From: an uncultured Blautia sp.
Lineage (GTDB): Bacteria > Bacillota > Clostridia > Lachnospirales > Lachnospiraceae
Reading direction: 5' to 3'
Assembly: GCA_900549015.1 (NCBI GenBank)
Contig: URMH01000009.1
Coordinates: forward strand, 1 to 64,000
Length of the DNA stretch: 64,000 nucleotides
The notes beneath the pieces were generated by a model. That model searched no databases. It was not told the DNA's origin and worked only from the letters and a program-made list of their open reading frames with translations. Shown one piece after another: positions 24,179 to 33,187 of the stretch. Each line of letters starts with the position of its first letter. The stretch's first letter is position 1. Both the position numbers and the translations under genes were made by a program.

Positions 24179-25135
24179 TTAAAATTTTTTACTGATTACA
24201 TTTTTAAGTTCAAATATTTTTTCTTCTATTTCCTGTATTATCAATTTAAAATCATCATCTGATCTTCCGGTCGGATCTTCCAAGCCCCAATTATCATCAA
24301 ATTCTCTGCCTATAAAAGGGCAGCTCACATTACAGCCCATAGAAATTGCAATATCAGGATCCGGTATTTCATTCATCCTCTTGGAATACTGATTCTTTTC
24401 CATATCAATCCCATATAATTCTTTCATAATACGAACTGCATCCTGATTTATTTGTGGTTTTGTTTCTGTTCCCGCTGAATAACTCTCAAACACGTCTGAG
24501 GCAAAATGTCTTCCCAGACATTCTGCAATCTGACTTCGGCAGGAATTATGGACACATATAAATGCAACTTTTAGTTTCTTCTTATTATAATAAGGACATT
24601 TTTCTTTAATACACTGTGCATTTGAATCAGAATATGTGCACTTAATCTCTTCTTTCTCCAAAGTAACACCGTAATTTGCATTCACATATTCTATACCGTA
24701 CTGTAATCCAACCATAGCATCTCTTTTACAGCATCTTGGACCATTTATTTTTCCCAGCTCTTTAATCGCAGCTGAAGTAAACTTCATATGATTCCCCCAG
24801 GTTCCGTCTGCAGATAGTGGTCCTGTCCCATCTATAATCGCCAGAGCAGCACCTATTGAAGTAACTGCACCGCATACTCCCCATAAGCCGCACATTGCCC
24901 CCGGCATTTTTAATCCTTCTTTTTTTAACTGTTCCAAAGCGGTATCCAAAGCTATATCACCGCCTGCATTTCTATAAGCTGCAAGCAAACAGGCTCCATC
25001 CAGGATATGATGTTCCGGTCCATGAATACTGATATATTCTTTTTTTGCAATATTCTTAAAAATACGAATAGGATTCGTTTCTGTTTCCATTTTTATATCA
25101 TGTACGATTAATTCTGCTCTTTCATTTAAAGTCAT
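24179..25135 (-). CDS. DUF5714 domain fused to arsenate reductase/LMW-phosphatase domain
   Basis: A 318-residue fusion. Residues 1-185 are a DUF5714-type domain rich in conserved Cys and Gly (MPGAMCGLWGVCGAV, then GPRCCKRDAM, then CIKEKCPYY). The rest is a thioredoxin-type arsenate reductase of the low-molecular-weight phosphatase fold, with active-site loop CVHNSCRSQ, second cysteines GCNVSCPF and the Asp-Pro motif GLEDPTGRSDDDF. The second domain should reduce arsenate to arsenite. The role of DUF5714 is not known; its Cys suggest metal or arsenic binding (inference). ATG 25135 has AAAGGGG upstream. No arsR or arsenite exporter is adjacent. Confidence 0.8.
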   Translation of the reverse strand: MTLNERAELIVHDIKMETETNPIRIFKNIAKKEYISIHGPEHHILDGACLLAAYRNAGGDIALDTALEQLKKEGLKMPGAMCGLWGVCGAVTSIGAALAIIDGTGPLSADGTWGNHMKFTSAAIKELGKINGPRCCKRDAMVGLQYGIEYVNANYGVTLEKEEIKCTYSDSNAQCIKEKCPYYNKKKLKVAFICVHNSCRSQIAECLGRHFASDVFESYSAGTETKPQINQDAVRIMKELYGIDMEKNQYSKRMNEIPDPDIAISMGCNVSCPFIGREFDDNWGLEDPTGRSDDDFKLIIQEIEEKIFELKNVISKKF

Positions 25136-25379
25136 GTTTGAATTCCCCTTTTCTTTCTTCCTCATATAAAATGCGTTTTCAAAATCGCAAAATTTTCAAC
25201 CTTCCGGTGCAATATAATTTCCTGCTATTCATCCCATCATACCACACAAATTCTTACGTTACAACGCACCGCATCTTTAAGATAGGAATATCCGGCAATT
25301 TCCGAAAAAACACATTGACAAACCCATTTAAAATGTCTATTCTTTTTAAGGTATAATTTTTTGGAAAAGAGGTATAAAA

Positions 25380-26729
25380 ATGCAAAAAACGGAAAACATC
25401 ATGGGAACAAAAAAAGTGATGCCCCTTTTAATTTCCATGTCTGTGCCGCCTATGATTTCCATGCTGATACAGGCTCTATATAATATTGTGGACAGTATGT
25501 ATGTGGCAAGAGTAAGCGAAGACGCTCTGACAGCAGTATCTATTGCTTTTCCCCTGCAGAATCTGATTATCGCGGTATCCTGCGGCTTTGGAATCGGGCT
25601 TAGCTCCTGTGTTGCCCGGGCTCTTGGCGCAAAAGATGAAAAAGAAGTCACATCTGCCGCCACCCACGGTTTCTTGTTAAGCGGTATCCACTGGCTGCTA
25701 TTTGTACTTATGGGACTCTTTGTCACGGGACCTTTTCTTCGTAATTTCACTGACAATCCTCAAATTTACGAAATGAGCTGTCAATATACGCAGATTGTTT
25801 TATGCTTCAGCATTGGATGTATGTATCATCTATATGCAGAAAAATTGTTTCAGGCAACAGGCAGCATGGTGTTACCCATGATTTTTCAGGGTGTGGGCGC
25901 TATTTTTAATATTATTTTAGACCCGATTTTTATTTTTGGCTGGTTGGGGATTCCTGCAATGGGCGTTCAGGGTGCTGCTATTGCAACCGTAATCTCTCAG
26001 ATTTTGGCTGCTGTGCTTTCTATGGTTTTCTTCCTGAAAAAATGTACCTCTGTGCGGATTCATTTAAAGGATTTTCGATTTGAGAAAAATATGCTGTGTA
26101 AAATCTACACCGTGGCAGTTCCTTCTGCCATTATGATGTCCCTGCCATCTGTTCTTGTGGCAGCATTAAACTCTGTACTGGCAGCTTTTTCTGCTACAGC
26201 TATCGCCGTTTTCGGACTGTATATCAAAATCCAGACCTTTGTGTATATGCCAGCCAACGGCGTGATTCAGGGAATGCGTCCCATTATGAGTTACAACTAC
26301 GGCGCAGGAAACAGAAAACGTATGAAAGAAACTTTAAAAGCCAGTCTGGAAGCAGCCGGCGTGATCATGGCTCTTGGAACCTTACTTTTTATGGCATTCC
26401 CACAGGGAATTATGAAGCTCTTTAATGCAAATGCGGAAATGCTTGAAATCAGCGTTCCCATGCTGCGTATCATTGCCATCGGATTCATAATTTCCACAGT
26501 AGGCTGTGTGCTTTCCGGAGCTTTTGAAGCGCTTGGAAAAGGCGTACAGTCATTAGTCGTATCTCTGCTGCGTCAGTTGATCATCATTATCCCTCTGTCT
26601 GCTGTTTTGTCAAAAACTGCAGGACTGTACGGCGTCTGGGCAACCTTCCCTGCCGCGGAGCTTATCGCTGCTGTGATCGGCTGTATTTTATACAGAAATT
26701 TTATGAAGAAATTAAAACTGACAAAATAA
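25380..26729 (+). CDS. MATE family efflux transporter
   Basis: A 449-residue MATE exporter with two six-helix halves. It begins MQKTENIMGTKKVMPLLISMSVPPMISMLIQALYN-like (typical first helix) and has the second-half signature GVIQGMRPIMSYNYGAGN. AGAGGTA lies just before ATG 25380, with a 200-base intergenic region shared with the divergent DUF5714-ArsC gene. It is intact, unlike the broken MATE gene next door, and not closely similar to the one at 2013-3359. A GNAT gene follows after 40 bases and may be cotranscribed. Confidence 0.9.
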   Translation: MQKTENIMGTKKVMPLLISMSVPPMISMLIQALYNIVDSMYVARVSEDALTAVSIAFPLQNLIIAVSCGFGIGLSSCVARALGAKDEKEVTSAATHGFLLSGIHWLLFVLMGLFVTGPFLRNFTDNPQIYEMSCQYTQIVLCFSIGCMYHLYAEKLFQATGSMVLPMIFQGVGAIFNIILDPIFIFGWLGIPAMGVQGAAIATVISQILAAVLSMVFFLKKCTSVRIHLKDFRFEKNMLCKIYTVAVPSAIMMSLPSVLVAALNSVLAAFSATAIAVFGLYIKIQTFVYMPANGVIQGMRPIMSYNYGAGNRKRMKETLKASLEAAGVIMALGTLLFMAFPQGIMKLFNANAEMLEISVPMLRIIAIGFIISTVGCVLSGAFEALGKGVQSLVVSLLRQLIIIIPLSAVLSKTAGLYGVWATFPAAELIAAVIGCILYRNFMKKLKLTK

Positions 26730-26769
26730 TGCTCTGATAAACAGACAATCCTAACCTCAGGAGAATATT

Positions 26770-27186
26770 ATGGAATTTAAAGTTTACGAATCCCTGCCGG
26801 AAGAAGCAAAACAAATCCGTATCAAAGTATTTGTGGAAGAACAGGGTTTTCAGGAAGAATTTGACGATGCAGACAAAGGAGCTGTCCATATTGTGATTTT
26901 CGAAAATGGCATTGCCGCTACCACCTGCAGATTCTTTTACTCATCAGAAAAAGAAAGCTTTGTAATCGGACGTGTGGCTGTACGCAAAGAATTTCGCAAC
27001 AAACATTACGGAGCAAAACTTATGGAGCTTGCCGAAAAAGAAATTGCTAATAGATGCGGAAAAATCGTCACACTTTCTGCCCAATATCAGGTAGAAGGCT
27101 TTTACGAAAAGCTGGGATACAAAAAACAGGGAGAAATATTCCTAGAAGAAAACTATCCCCACATTGCTATGACAAAAGAATTATAA
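26770..27186 (+). CDS. GNAT family N-acetyltransferase
   Basis: A 138-residue GCN5-related acetyltransferase. The acetyl-CoA-binding region is visible as VIGRVAVRKEFRNKHYGAKLM (motif A, R/Q-x-x-G-x-G/A variant), and the C-terminal motif is QVEGFYEKLGYKKQGEIFLEENYPHI. The length fits single-domain members of the YjcF/ElaA-like group. The substrate is unknown. AGGAG precedes ATG 26770; the gene is followed by the hairpin 27193-27234. Confidence 0.85.
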   Translation: MEFKVYESLPEEAKQIRIKVFVEEQGFQEEFDDADKGAVHIVIFENGIAATTCRFFYSSEKESFVIGRVAVRKEFRNKHYGAKLMELAEKEIANRCGKIVTLSAQYQVEGFYEKLGYKKQGEIFLEENYPHIAMTKEL

Positions 27187-27192
27187 AATCAA

Positions 27193-27234
27193 AATCCCGC
27201 CAGCTCATATCCATCGACATGAACTGACGGGATT
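27193..27234. terminator. Bidirectional terminator between two acetyltransferase genes
   Basis: AATCCCGCCAG (27193-27203) and CTGACGGGATT (27224-27234) pair with one mismatch; the loop contains a further TCAT/ATGA stem. Confidence 0.65.
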
Positions 27235-27252
27235 ACTATTTTCTTATAACAC

Positions 27253-27825
27253 TCAGATTTCTGTAACAGAACAGACTGGAAACGGGGGTTCTCTATGATC
27301 CCCTATTATCTTTTCCATCCATATCATATCGTACCATCTCCCGAATTTACAGCCTGACTTGTGGAATTTTCCCACCATCTGAAATCCCATATGATGGTGA
27401 AATCTGGGGCTGTCATTTGTGAGATACTCGTCCTCCACATCAATGCAGGCGATACAGGCGTTCATATTCTGGATATTCTGCTTTTTCAAAAGCTCCTCCA
27501 GTTTCTCGTAAAGAGCTTTTCCGTATCCTCGTCCTTTATATCCCGGATCCAGATAAATGGTTGTCTCCACAGACCAGTCATACGCCACACGCTCTTTAAA
27601 AACAGCGGCGTACGCATACCCCCGCACTTCTCCGTCTTCTTCCACAACGAGATAAGGATAACGCTTCTTTATGTCTCTCATCTTCTCTGTAAATTCCAAA
27701 AGAGAGGGCACTTCATAGTCAAAACTTACCGCCGTATGTTTTACATAGTAGCTGTAAATGGAAAGAAGCGCTTCCGCGTCTTTTTCCTCTGCCATGCGGA
27801 CAGTAAACTGCTTTTCAGTTTCCAA
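27253..27825 (-). CDS. GNAT acetyltransferase, phosphinothricin-acetyltransferase-like
   Basis: An acetyltransferase of about 190 residues with the order of PAT-type GNAT proteins: FTVRMAEEKDAEALLSIY, then YDWSVETTIYLDPGYKGRGYGKALYEKLEELL (acetyl-CoA loop), then FHHMGFQMVGKFHKSGCKFGRWYDMIWMEK. The substrate cannot be read from sequence. The frame is open to 27861, but TTG 27825 is the better start: it sits four bases after the hemerythrin stop with AAGG upstream and adds no unmatched N-terminus. It is cotranscribed with the hemerythrin gene. Confidence 0.83.
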   Translation of the reverse strand: METEKQFTVRMAEEKDAEALLSIYSYYVKHTAVSFDYEVPSLLEFTEKMRDIKKRYPYLVVEEDGEVRGYAYAAVFKERVAYDWSVETTIYLDPGYKGRGYGKALYEKLEELLKKQNIQNMNACIACIDVEDEYLTNDSPRFHHHMGFQMVGKFHKSGCKFGRWYDMIWMEKIIGDHREPPFPVCSVTEI

Positions 27826-27829
27826 TTTC

Positions 27830-28228
27830 TCAGCCCTTATATTCTGCAACTGCGCGGTCAAATACTTTGATGTGATCGAACAGCCAGTCTACTACATTTT
27901 TCTGAACCTGAGCTACAAAAGCCTCTGTTGGGCCTTCCTCTTCCTCAAGCATCTCCTGAAGTTCTTTTACTGCATTTTTAAACTCTGCGTGTTTTGCTTT
28001 ATGCTCATTTATTCCAGGGAAACCGATTTCTTCCTGAAGTTTTTCTTCCGCATCAAAATGGAACTCTGTGTAATCTAAGAGATAATCCAGCATTTTGATT
28101 GCCTTTACCTGTCCATTGCCGTCCTGACAGCTTACAAGAAGCTGGTCGATTCTGCTGATCAGCTCCTTGTGCTGAGAATCAATCATCTCGTTTCCTGTTT
28201 CCAATGCTTTATCAAATTCTACTCTCAT
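27830..28228 (-). CDS. Bacteriohemerythrin
   Basis: A 132-residue four-helix non-haem di-iron oxygen-binding protein. The metal ligands are visible as IDSQHKELI (first His), YTEFHFDAEEKL (HxxxE), NEHKAKHAEF (HxxxH) and LFDHIKVFD (HxxxxD). In anaerobes these proteins bind or sense O2 or store iron. A GGAGG-like site (GAGGTCAG) precedes ATG 28228. It is the first gene of a two-gene unit with the acetyltransferase. Confidence 0.9.
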   Translation of the reverse strand: MRVEFDKALETGNEMIDSQHKELISRIDQLLVSCQDGNGQVKAIKMLDYLLDYTEFHFDAEEKLQEEIGFPGINEHKAKHAEFKNAVKELQEMLEEEEGPTEAFVAQVQKNVVDWLFDHIKVFDRAVAEYKG

Positions 28229-28344
28229 CTTATCTGACCTCCTGTGTCTCTGTATCTTTGTGCTCCAGATCTTTGCCGGACACTTTTAAACGTATATAGT
28301 TTATCACAGTTACAGGGATTTTCCAATATTTTCGCGCACATCTC

Positions 28345-29262
28345 TTAAAAAAATATAAGCGGGAAACTTATGGTAATCTGAAGATATGTTTTTTTCTCAG
28401 ATTTTTTGTATTCCGCCCATATCTTTCCGTTCATATATTCCACAAGGTATCTGCTCACTGTAAGCCCCAGTCCTGTTCCTCCCTTTGTTCTTGAGGCTTC
28501 CTGCATATAAAAACGGTCAAAGATCCGGGACGGTTCTGAAAGCTCTATCCCCTCCTCTATGTCGTTTGCAAAAATAAAAACAGCTTCTTTTTCTTTCTTC
28601 TGTATCGAAACACTAAGCTCTGTCTGCCCGTATCTCACGCTGTTCTGGAGAAGATTTACAAATACTCTTGTAAGCGCCTCCTCATTCCCCCTTATTTTCA
28701 CAGGAGTTTCCAGAAGAAACAGCTCTACCTTTAATTTTTCCAGAAGCCCGTAATGGGAAAGACAGCATTCCCTGAGAATCCTGCCCGCATCTGTCTCTTC
28801 CATTTTCATCTGAAAATTCCCGTCGCTTACTCTGGAAAGCTCGTAAAACTGTTCGATCAGCTTTTGAAGCTCCCCTGCTTTCTTCCTCACAATTTTTAAG
28901 GATTCCTGCTCCTCACTGCTCATTGCCCCGGAATCCAGCATCTTTAAATATCCTAAAATGGCAGTGAGAGGCGTACGAAGATCGTGACTGATATTTTCAA
29001 TCTCTTCTTTTAAATTTTCTTCTTTTTTTACATAGGCAATGCGAAGCTTCCGTATTTCCTCAAGATTCTCGTTTACAGCACAAAGAAATGCTTCCATCGT
29101 TTTATCCGGAACAGGAAACTTTACGATTCTGTTTTCTTCCGGCTCCGCCGAAATTTCACGAAGCTCCTTCTCTGCTTTTTTCAGTGTGTATTTTATGGAA
29201 AAAAGTCTCCACAGAAGATAACACACGAGAATACTCAAAATAAGAATCACTGCTTCTTTCAT
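28345..29262 (-). CDS. Sensor histidine kinase of the second two-component/ABC module
   Basis: A 305-residue membrane kinase. One N-terminal membrane helix (about 4-22) is followed by a linker, then HisKA with ISHDLRTPLTAILGYL and HATPase with VFVNLLQNSVRYG and GGTGLGLTVSRYLVEYM. With almost no extracytoplasmic part it resembles intramembrane-sensing kinases that work with ABC transporters. It is last in the operon, after its permease; the response regulator at 31081-31791 is the probable partner. Confidence 0.87.
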   Translation of the reverse strand: MKEAVILILSILVCYLLWRLFSIKYTLKKAEKELREISAEPEENRIVKFPVPDKTMEAFLCAVNENLEEIRKLRIAYVKKEENLKEEIENISHDLRTPLTAILGYLKMLDSGAMSSEEQESLKIVRKKAGELQKLIEQFYELSRVSDGNFQMKMEETDAGRILRECCLSHYGLLEKLKVELFLLETPVKIRGNEEALTRVFVNLLQNSVRYGQTELSVSIQKKEKEAVFIFANDIEEGIELSEPSRIFDRFYMQEASRTKGGTGLGLTVSRYLVEYMNGKIWAEYKKSEKKTYLQITISFPLIFF

Positions 29263-29284
29263 TGCCCCTCCTTTTCATGTTGCT

Positions 29285-30058
29285 TTATATCTGCTGCTTT
29301 CTAAATTTTATAATTCCCCAGGCGCCGAAAGCAGCCATTCCTATCACACCTGTTACCATACATTTCAAAAATCCCTCCGGTGTATCCCACAGGCATTGAT
29401 ACGCGCCCATTGTGACAAGAACTTCTCTTCGTAAAAATGTATAAGGCAGCCATCGTGAAATTTTTTCAAATATTTTAAAATACAAACCAAGTATATCCAC
29501 TGCCATAGGAATAAAATAAATCACTGCCATCCACCAGAGCATGATTATGGTTTCTTTTTCCATAATTACCCCAAGACAGTTCATAAGCATCATTGCTGCA
29601 ATAGAAAAGGGAAGCGCAGATACCATTGCCATCATCATCTGTCTCAAAGGCTCCCACTCCGGGTTTTCAAGAAGAACATATGCGCTTCCTACATACACAA
29701 CAAAAACCACGCACATTAAAATAAAGCTGCTGACCAGAGATACCATCCATTTTCCAATAAGGATCTGTTCTCTTGGAACACCGTAGGCAATAGTATTTTT
29801 AATAATTCCGGATTTTCTGTCATCTATAAAAAGAACGCCTGCAATGACGCTTCCAAGAGCAATCATCCAGATTGGCTGGGCTGTAAACGTATTTAGAGAA
29901 AACCGGAATGTCCCGTACGGAAAATTTGTAATAAAATGATTGCTTCCCCATAAAATCAGATTCATAAGAAGGACAAGACCGCAAATCACGCCTCCTGCAA
30001 TATAAAAGCCTTTTCCATGAATGGTTTTGTACCACTCGCTTTTCATATAATTTAACAT
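29285..30058 (-). CDS. ABC transporter permease
   Basis: A 257-residue ABC-2 type permease with six membrane segments, starting MLNYMKSEWYKTIHGKGFY as is usual for permeases paired with peptide- or antibiotic-exporting ATPases. It overlaps the ATPase gene by seven bases, with GGAGGAAG upstream of ATG 30058. Together they form a two-subunit exporter whose substrate is not predictable; the neighbouring CprABC-like genes hint at peptide resistance. Confidence 0.85.
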   Translation of the reverse strand: MLNYMKSEWYKTIHGKGFYIAGGVICGLVLLMNLILWGSNHFITNFPYGTFRFSLNTFTAQPIWMIALGSVIAGVLFIDDRKSGIIKNTIAYGVPREQILIGKWMVSLVSSFILMCVVFVVYVGSAYVLLENPEWEPLRQMMMAMVSALPFSIAAMMLMNCLGVIMEKETIIMLWWMAVIYFIPMAVDILGLYFKIFEKISRWLPYTFLRREVLVTMGAYQCLWDTPEGFLKCMVTGVIGMAAFGAWGIIKFRKQQI

Positions 30059-30978
30059 AGCCGGCTTCCTCCTTCTTTTAAATTCAGGTAATACTCTTCA
30101 AGAGACTGGCTTTTCCGCGAAAGCTCCAGAACATCAATTTCATGTTCCTGGGCAAGACGGCTGTATATCTCATTTACGAACTCCGCATTTAAAATTCGGA
30201 TTTTTCCATCGGGCATCACTTTGTAATTTCCCACAGAAAGCTCTTTTTCCAGCAGAACTGCATATTTCTCTCTGTCAGAAACAGCGATTTCCACATAATC
30301 TGCACACTCCTCCAGAATCGCCTTTCGGGAAATCTGGCGGAGAAGACATCCGTTCTTTAAAAATCCGTAAGTATCGGCCATCTGCTCCAACTCGCTTAAA
30401 ATATGGCTGGAAAGAAGAATCGTAATATTTTTTTCCCGGCAGAGACGGAGAAGGAGATTTCTCATCTCCACAATCCCGCTTGGATCAAGACCGTTTATGG
30501 GCTCGTCAAGAATCAGAAGCTCCGGGATTCCCATAAGTGCGATTCCAAGTCCCAGACGCTGTTTCATTCCGAGAGAAAGCGCTTTTGCTTTTTTCTCTGC
30601 TGCCGTGCGAAGTCCTGTAAGCTCCAGAATTTCCTCCACACATTTTTCTCCCGGAACTCCTTTTTGTATTCTTGCGTATTCCAGATTTTGTCTTACATTA
30701 AGCTGCGGGTAAAATCCGGGATTTTCAATGAGAACGCCTGTCCTGTTTCTCATTTTCTGCATTTTCTTTTCCTCATGCTCGCCAAACAGGGATAGTTCTC
30801 CCTCTGAAGGAGCAACAAGACCTGACAGCAGCTTTAAAAAAGTTGTTTTTCCTGCCCCGTTATCTCCCACAAGACCGTATATCTCTCCTCTTTTTACAGA
30901 AATTTCCACACGGTTCAGAGCGCAGAATTTTCCGTAATTCTTTGTGAGATTTTTTGTTTCTACAATATATTCTCCCAT
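30052..30978 (-). CDS. ABC transporter ATP-binding protein
   Basis: A 308-residue ATPase: Walker A GDNGAGKTTFLKL, signature LSLGMKQRLGLGIAL, Walker B LLILDEPINGLDPSG and the switch His in SSHILSEL. A C-terminal extension of about 90 residues is typical of ABC-2 exporters. Start taken at ATG 30978, which has AAAGGAAG; the frame stays open 18 codons further. A 102-base gap to the regulator gene upstream may hold an internal promoter (TTGAGG and TATACT are visible but spaced 21 bases). Confidence 0.88.
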   Translation of the reverse strand: MGEYIVETKNLTKNYGKFCALNRVEISVKRGEIYGLVGDNGAGKTTFLKLLSGLVAPSEGELSLFGEHEEKKMQKMRNRTGVLIENPGFYPQLNVRQNLEYARIQKGVPGEKCVEEILELTGLRTAAEKKAKALSLGMKQRLGLGIALMGIPELLILDEPINGLDPSGIVEMRNLLLRLCREKNITILLSSHILSELEQMADTYGFLKNGCLLRQISRKAILEECADYVEIAVSDREKYAVLLEKELSVGNYKVMPDGKIRILNAEFVNEIYSRLAQEHEIDVLELSRKSQSLEEYYLNLKEGGSRLC

Positions 30979-31080
30979 CTTTTTCTTCCTTTCTTTCAGA
31001 CTTACGTCCCTTCTGTGATTAAGAGTATACAAAAAAGGCTCTTAATAAGTCCTCAAGAAAGTTTAAAGAATTCATAAAGA

Positions 31081-31791
31081 TTACGCCATTTTAAATCCGA
31101 TTCCCCAAACTGTTTTAATATACTCCTCTTCCCCGTCAACAGCCGCTATTTTTTTACGAAGATTGCTCACATGAACATTTACCGTATTGTCCTCCCCGTA
31201 ATATCCTCCTTTCCACACCTTCTCGTAAAGGCTTTCTCTTGAAAAAACTTTATCCGGCTCTTCCATAAGGAGAAGAAGAATTTCATATTCATGAGGTGTA
31301 AGTGTAAGTGTTTTTTCTTTTACAGACACCTGGCGTCCTTTCTTCAAAAGTTTTAAGCTTTTAAAAGTGAGAACTTGCTCTCCGAATACTGCTTCTGGCC
31401 TTTCCTCCTTTGCCCCGCTTCTTCTTAAAAGTGCATACACTCTCGCTAAAAGCTCATCCGGCTCAAAAGGCTTCGTCATATAATCGTCTGCCCCGCTTGT
31501 TAAAAGGGTTACCTTGTCTTCCAGCGCTGATTTTGCCGAAAGAACCAAAGCTGGAATTTCTGATTTTCTGTCTGTTCGAATTTTTCGAAGAAGGGATTCC
31601 CCATCCATTCCCGGCATCATTAAATCGAGAATAACCATATCCACTATTTCCATGCCAAAGCGAAGTTCTGCCTCTGTCCCGGAAAAAGCTGATACTGCCC
31701 TGTATCCTCCTTTTTCCAGAATTTTGCATATCAGCTTATTAATTTCTGTATCATCTTCTGCTACAAGAATTGTTTTCTGTCTCTCATTCAT
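31081..31791 (-). CDS. OmpR-family response regulator (second module)
   Basis: A 236-residue regulator with a receiver domain (VAEDDTEINK, phosphoacceptor in VILDLMMPGMDG, Lys in YMTKPFEPDELLARVYALLRR) and a winged-helix DNA-binding domain (LTPHEYEILLLLMEEP to VHVSNLRKKI). It overlaps the end of the upstream kinase gene by eight bases. The C-terminal Trans_reg_C pattern places it near the lantibiotic and bacitracin-type regulators. It probably pairs with the kinase at 28345-29262 and controls the ABC genes between them. Confidence 0.88.
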   Translation of the reverse strand: MNERQKTILVAEDDTEINKLICKILEKGGYRAVSAFSGTEAELRFGMEIVDMVILDLMMPGMDGESLLRKIRTDRKSEIPALVLSAKSALEDKVTLLTSGADDYMTKPFEPDELLARVYALLRRSGAKEERPEAVFGEQVLTFKSLKLLKKGRQVSVKEKTLTLTPHEYEILLLLMEEPDKVFSRESLYEKVWKGGYYGEDNTVNVHVSNLRKKIAAVDGEEEYIKTVWGIGFKMA

Positions 31792-33187
31792 CTCTCTGTC
31801 CTTCTTTTTCTCCTTCTGTCAATATCCAAAGCTGCGTCTGACCGCCCCCGGTCTCTTCTGAATTTTTAAGAACCAGACTTCCTCCCTGCGCTTTTACTAT
31901 GTTCGATGCAATAAAAAGTCCAAGTCCCTGATGTTCTCTCCCGTGGCGACTTTTATCGCCTCTGTAAAACCGCTCAGTACCGTGAAGTAAATCTTCTTTT
32001 GAAAATCCCTGTCCATAGTCACTCACTCCTGCCAAAAGAAAGGAGTTTCCGTCTCTCTCTTTTATTTCTGTAAAAACATAAATTCCTTTTTCTTTATCTG
32101 TATAGGTAACTGCATTTCCCACAAGGTTTTCCCATGCCCGAAGAAGCTCTTTTCTGTTTCCTTTGATTTTGCACTTCCCTGCACATTTTTCTATAGAAAT
32201 CTTTATATTTTCTGCTGCCGCAATCTCCTCCGCCTTCTTTATAAATTCTTCTGAAAGCACTTTCCCCTCAAGAATTTCTATTTTTTCTTCCGGAAATTCA
32301 TTATGGATCACCTGCCTCATTGCCTGCAGATACTGCTCGATCTGTTCCACATTTTTAAGAATCGCTTCACTACATTCTCTCTGCTCTGTATTTAAATCTT
32401 CTTCGTTTAAAAGTTCCGCATTTCCCTTTATAATTGTTACTGGCGTTTTTATATCATGTGCAAGAGCTGAAAGCTCCTCCTCCCGTTTTATCTCCATTTC
32501 CCACTGCTCTTCCAAAGACATTTTCAGAGATTTCCTCAAATGCTCAAGGGAACCTAAAACCTCCTCAATCTCCTTTATATCTGAATGCTCTCTCTCAAAA
32601 TCCAGATTATTATTTCCAATTTTTTCTGTTGCCTGATTTAACACAAGAAGACGGCGCTTCAGTCTTTTTGAAAAAATCCGGGAAGAAGCGATCACCTGGA
32701 TCAAAAACAGGACAGGAAAAATAAGAAGCAGTATATTTTCCAGCCCGATTCTGTTTAAAACAGGGTGATTTCCGGCAAAATACACCTTCAGTGCATATTT
32801 TACAATGCAGACCTCCCCGTTATTTCTCTCAATAAAAAAGAAGTATTTCCCATCTGAAGAAAATTTCGTGTCCGTCTCAAAATTCTCCCAGCTCTTCTCT
32901 CTTATTTCTTCCGGAAAATTCCCGTACATCCATGTCCCATCTGCTTCATACACTCCGTAAGTACAGTGAGACGGAATCATTTCTTTTGAAATATGCGATA
33001 TTTCCGCAAGCTTCCCTCTGTCTTTTTGAAGCGCCACTTCCGCATAATTGGCAGGAAGAATCAGCCCGGAAACGCCGGAAAGGGCTGCCAGTAAAACCAT
33101 CAGTCCCACAATCAAAACCGTATTTACACAAATCTGCACCGTGTATTTTAAAAAGAACTGATAAAGACTTTGTTTCTTTACTCCCAT
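31784..33187 (-). CDS. LanK/CprK-like sensor histidine kinase
   Basis: A 467-residue kinase with two membrane helices (about 14-40 and 145-165) around an extracytoplasmic domain, then a HAMP-like linker, HisKA with the LanK-style LSALAHDIKTPVTIIKGN and an ATPase domain (RAWENLVGNAVTY, HQGLGLFIASNIV). These kinases sense lantibiotics or cationic peptides in the NisK/SpaK/CprK group. ATG 33187 overlaps the regulator gene by ten bases; the slightly longer GTG start at 33205 has no ribosome site. Confidence 0.85.
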   Translation of the reverse strand: MGVKKQSLYQFFLKYTVQICVNTVLIVGLMVLLAALSGVSGLILPANYAEVALQKDRGKLAEISHISKEMIPSHCTYGVYEADGTWMYGNFPEEIREKSWENFETDTKFSSDGKYFFFIERNNGEVCIVKYALKVYFAGNHPVLNRIGLENILLLIFPVLFLIQVIASSRIFSKRLKRRLLVLNQATEKIGNNNLDFEREHSDIKEIEEVLGSLEHLRKSLKMSLEEQWEMEIKREEELSALAHDIKTPVTIIKGNAELLNEEDLNTEQRECSEAILKNVEQIEQYLQAMRQVIHNEFPEEKIEILEGKVLSEEFIKKAEEIAAAENIKISIEKCAGKCKIKGNRKELLRAWENLVGNAVTYTDKEKGIYVFTEIKERDGNSFLLAGVSDYGQGFSKEDLLHGTERFYRGDKSRHGREHQGLGLFIASNIVKAQGGSLVLKNSEETGGGQTQLWILTEGEKEGQRDE

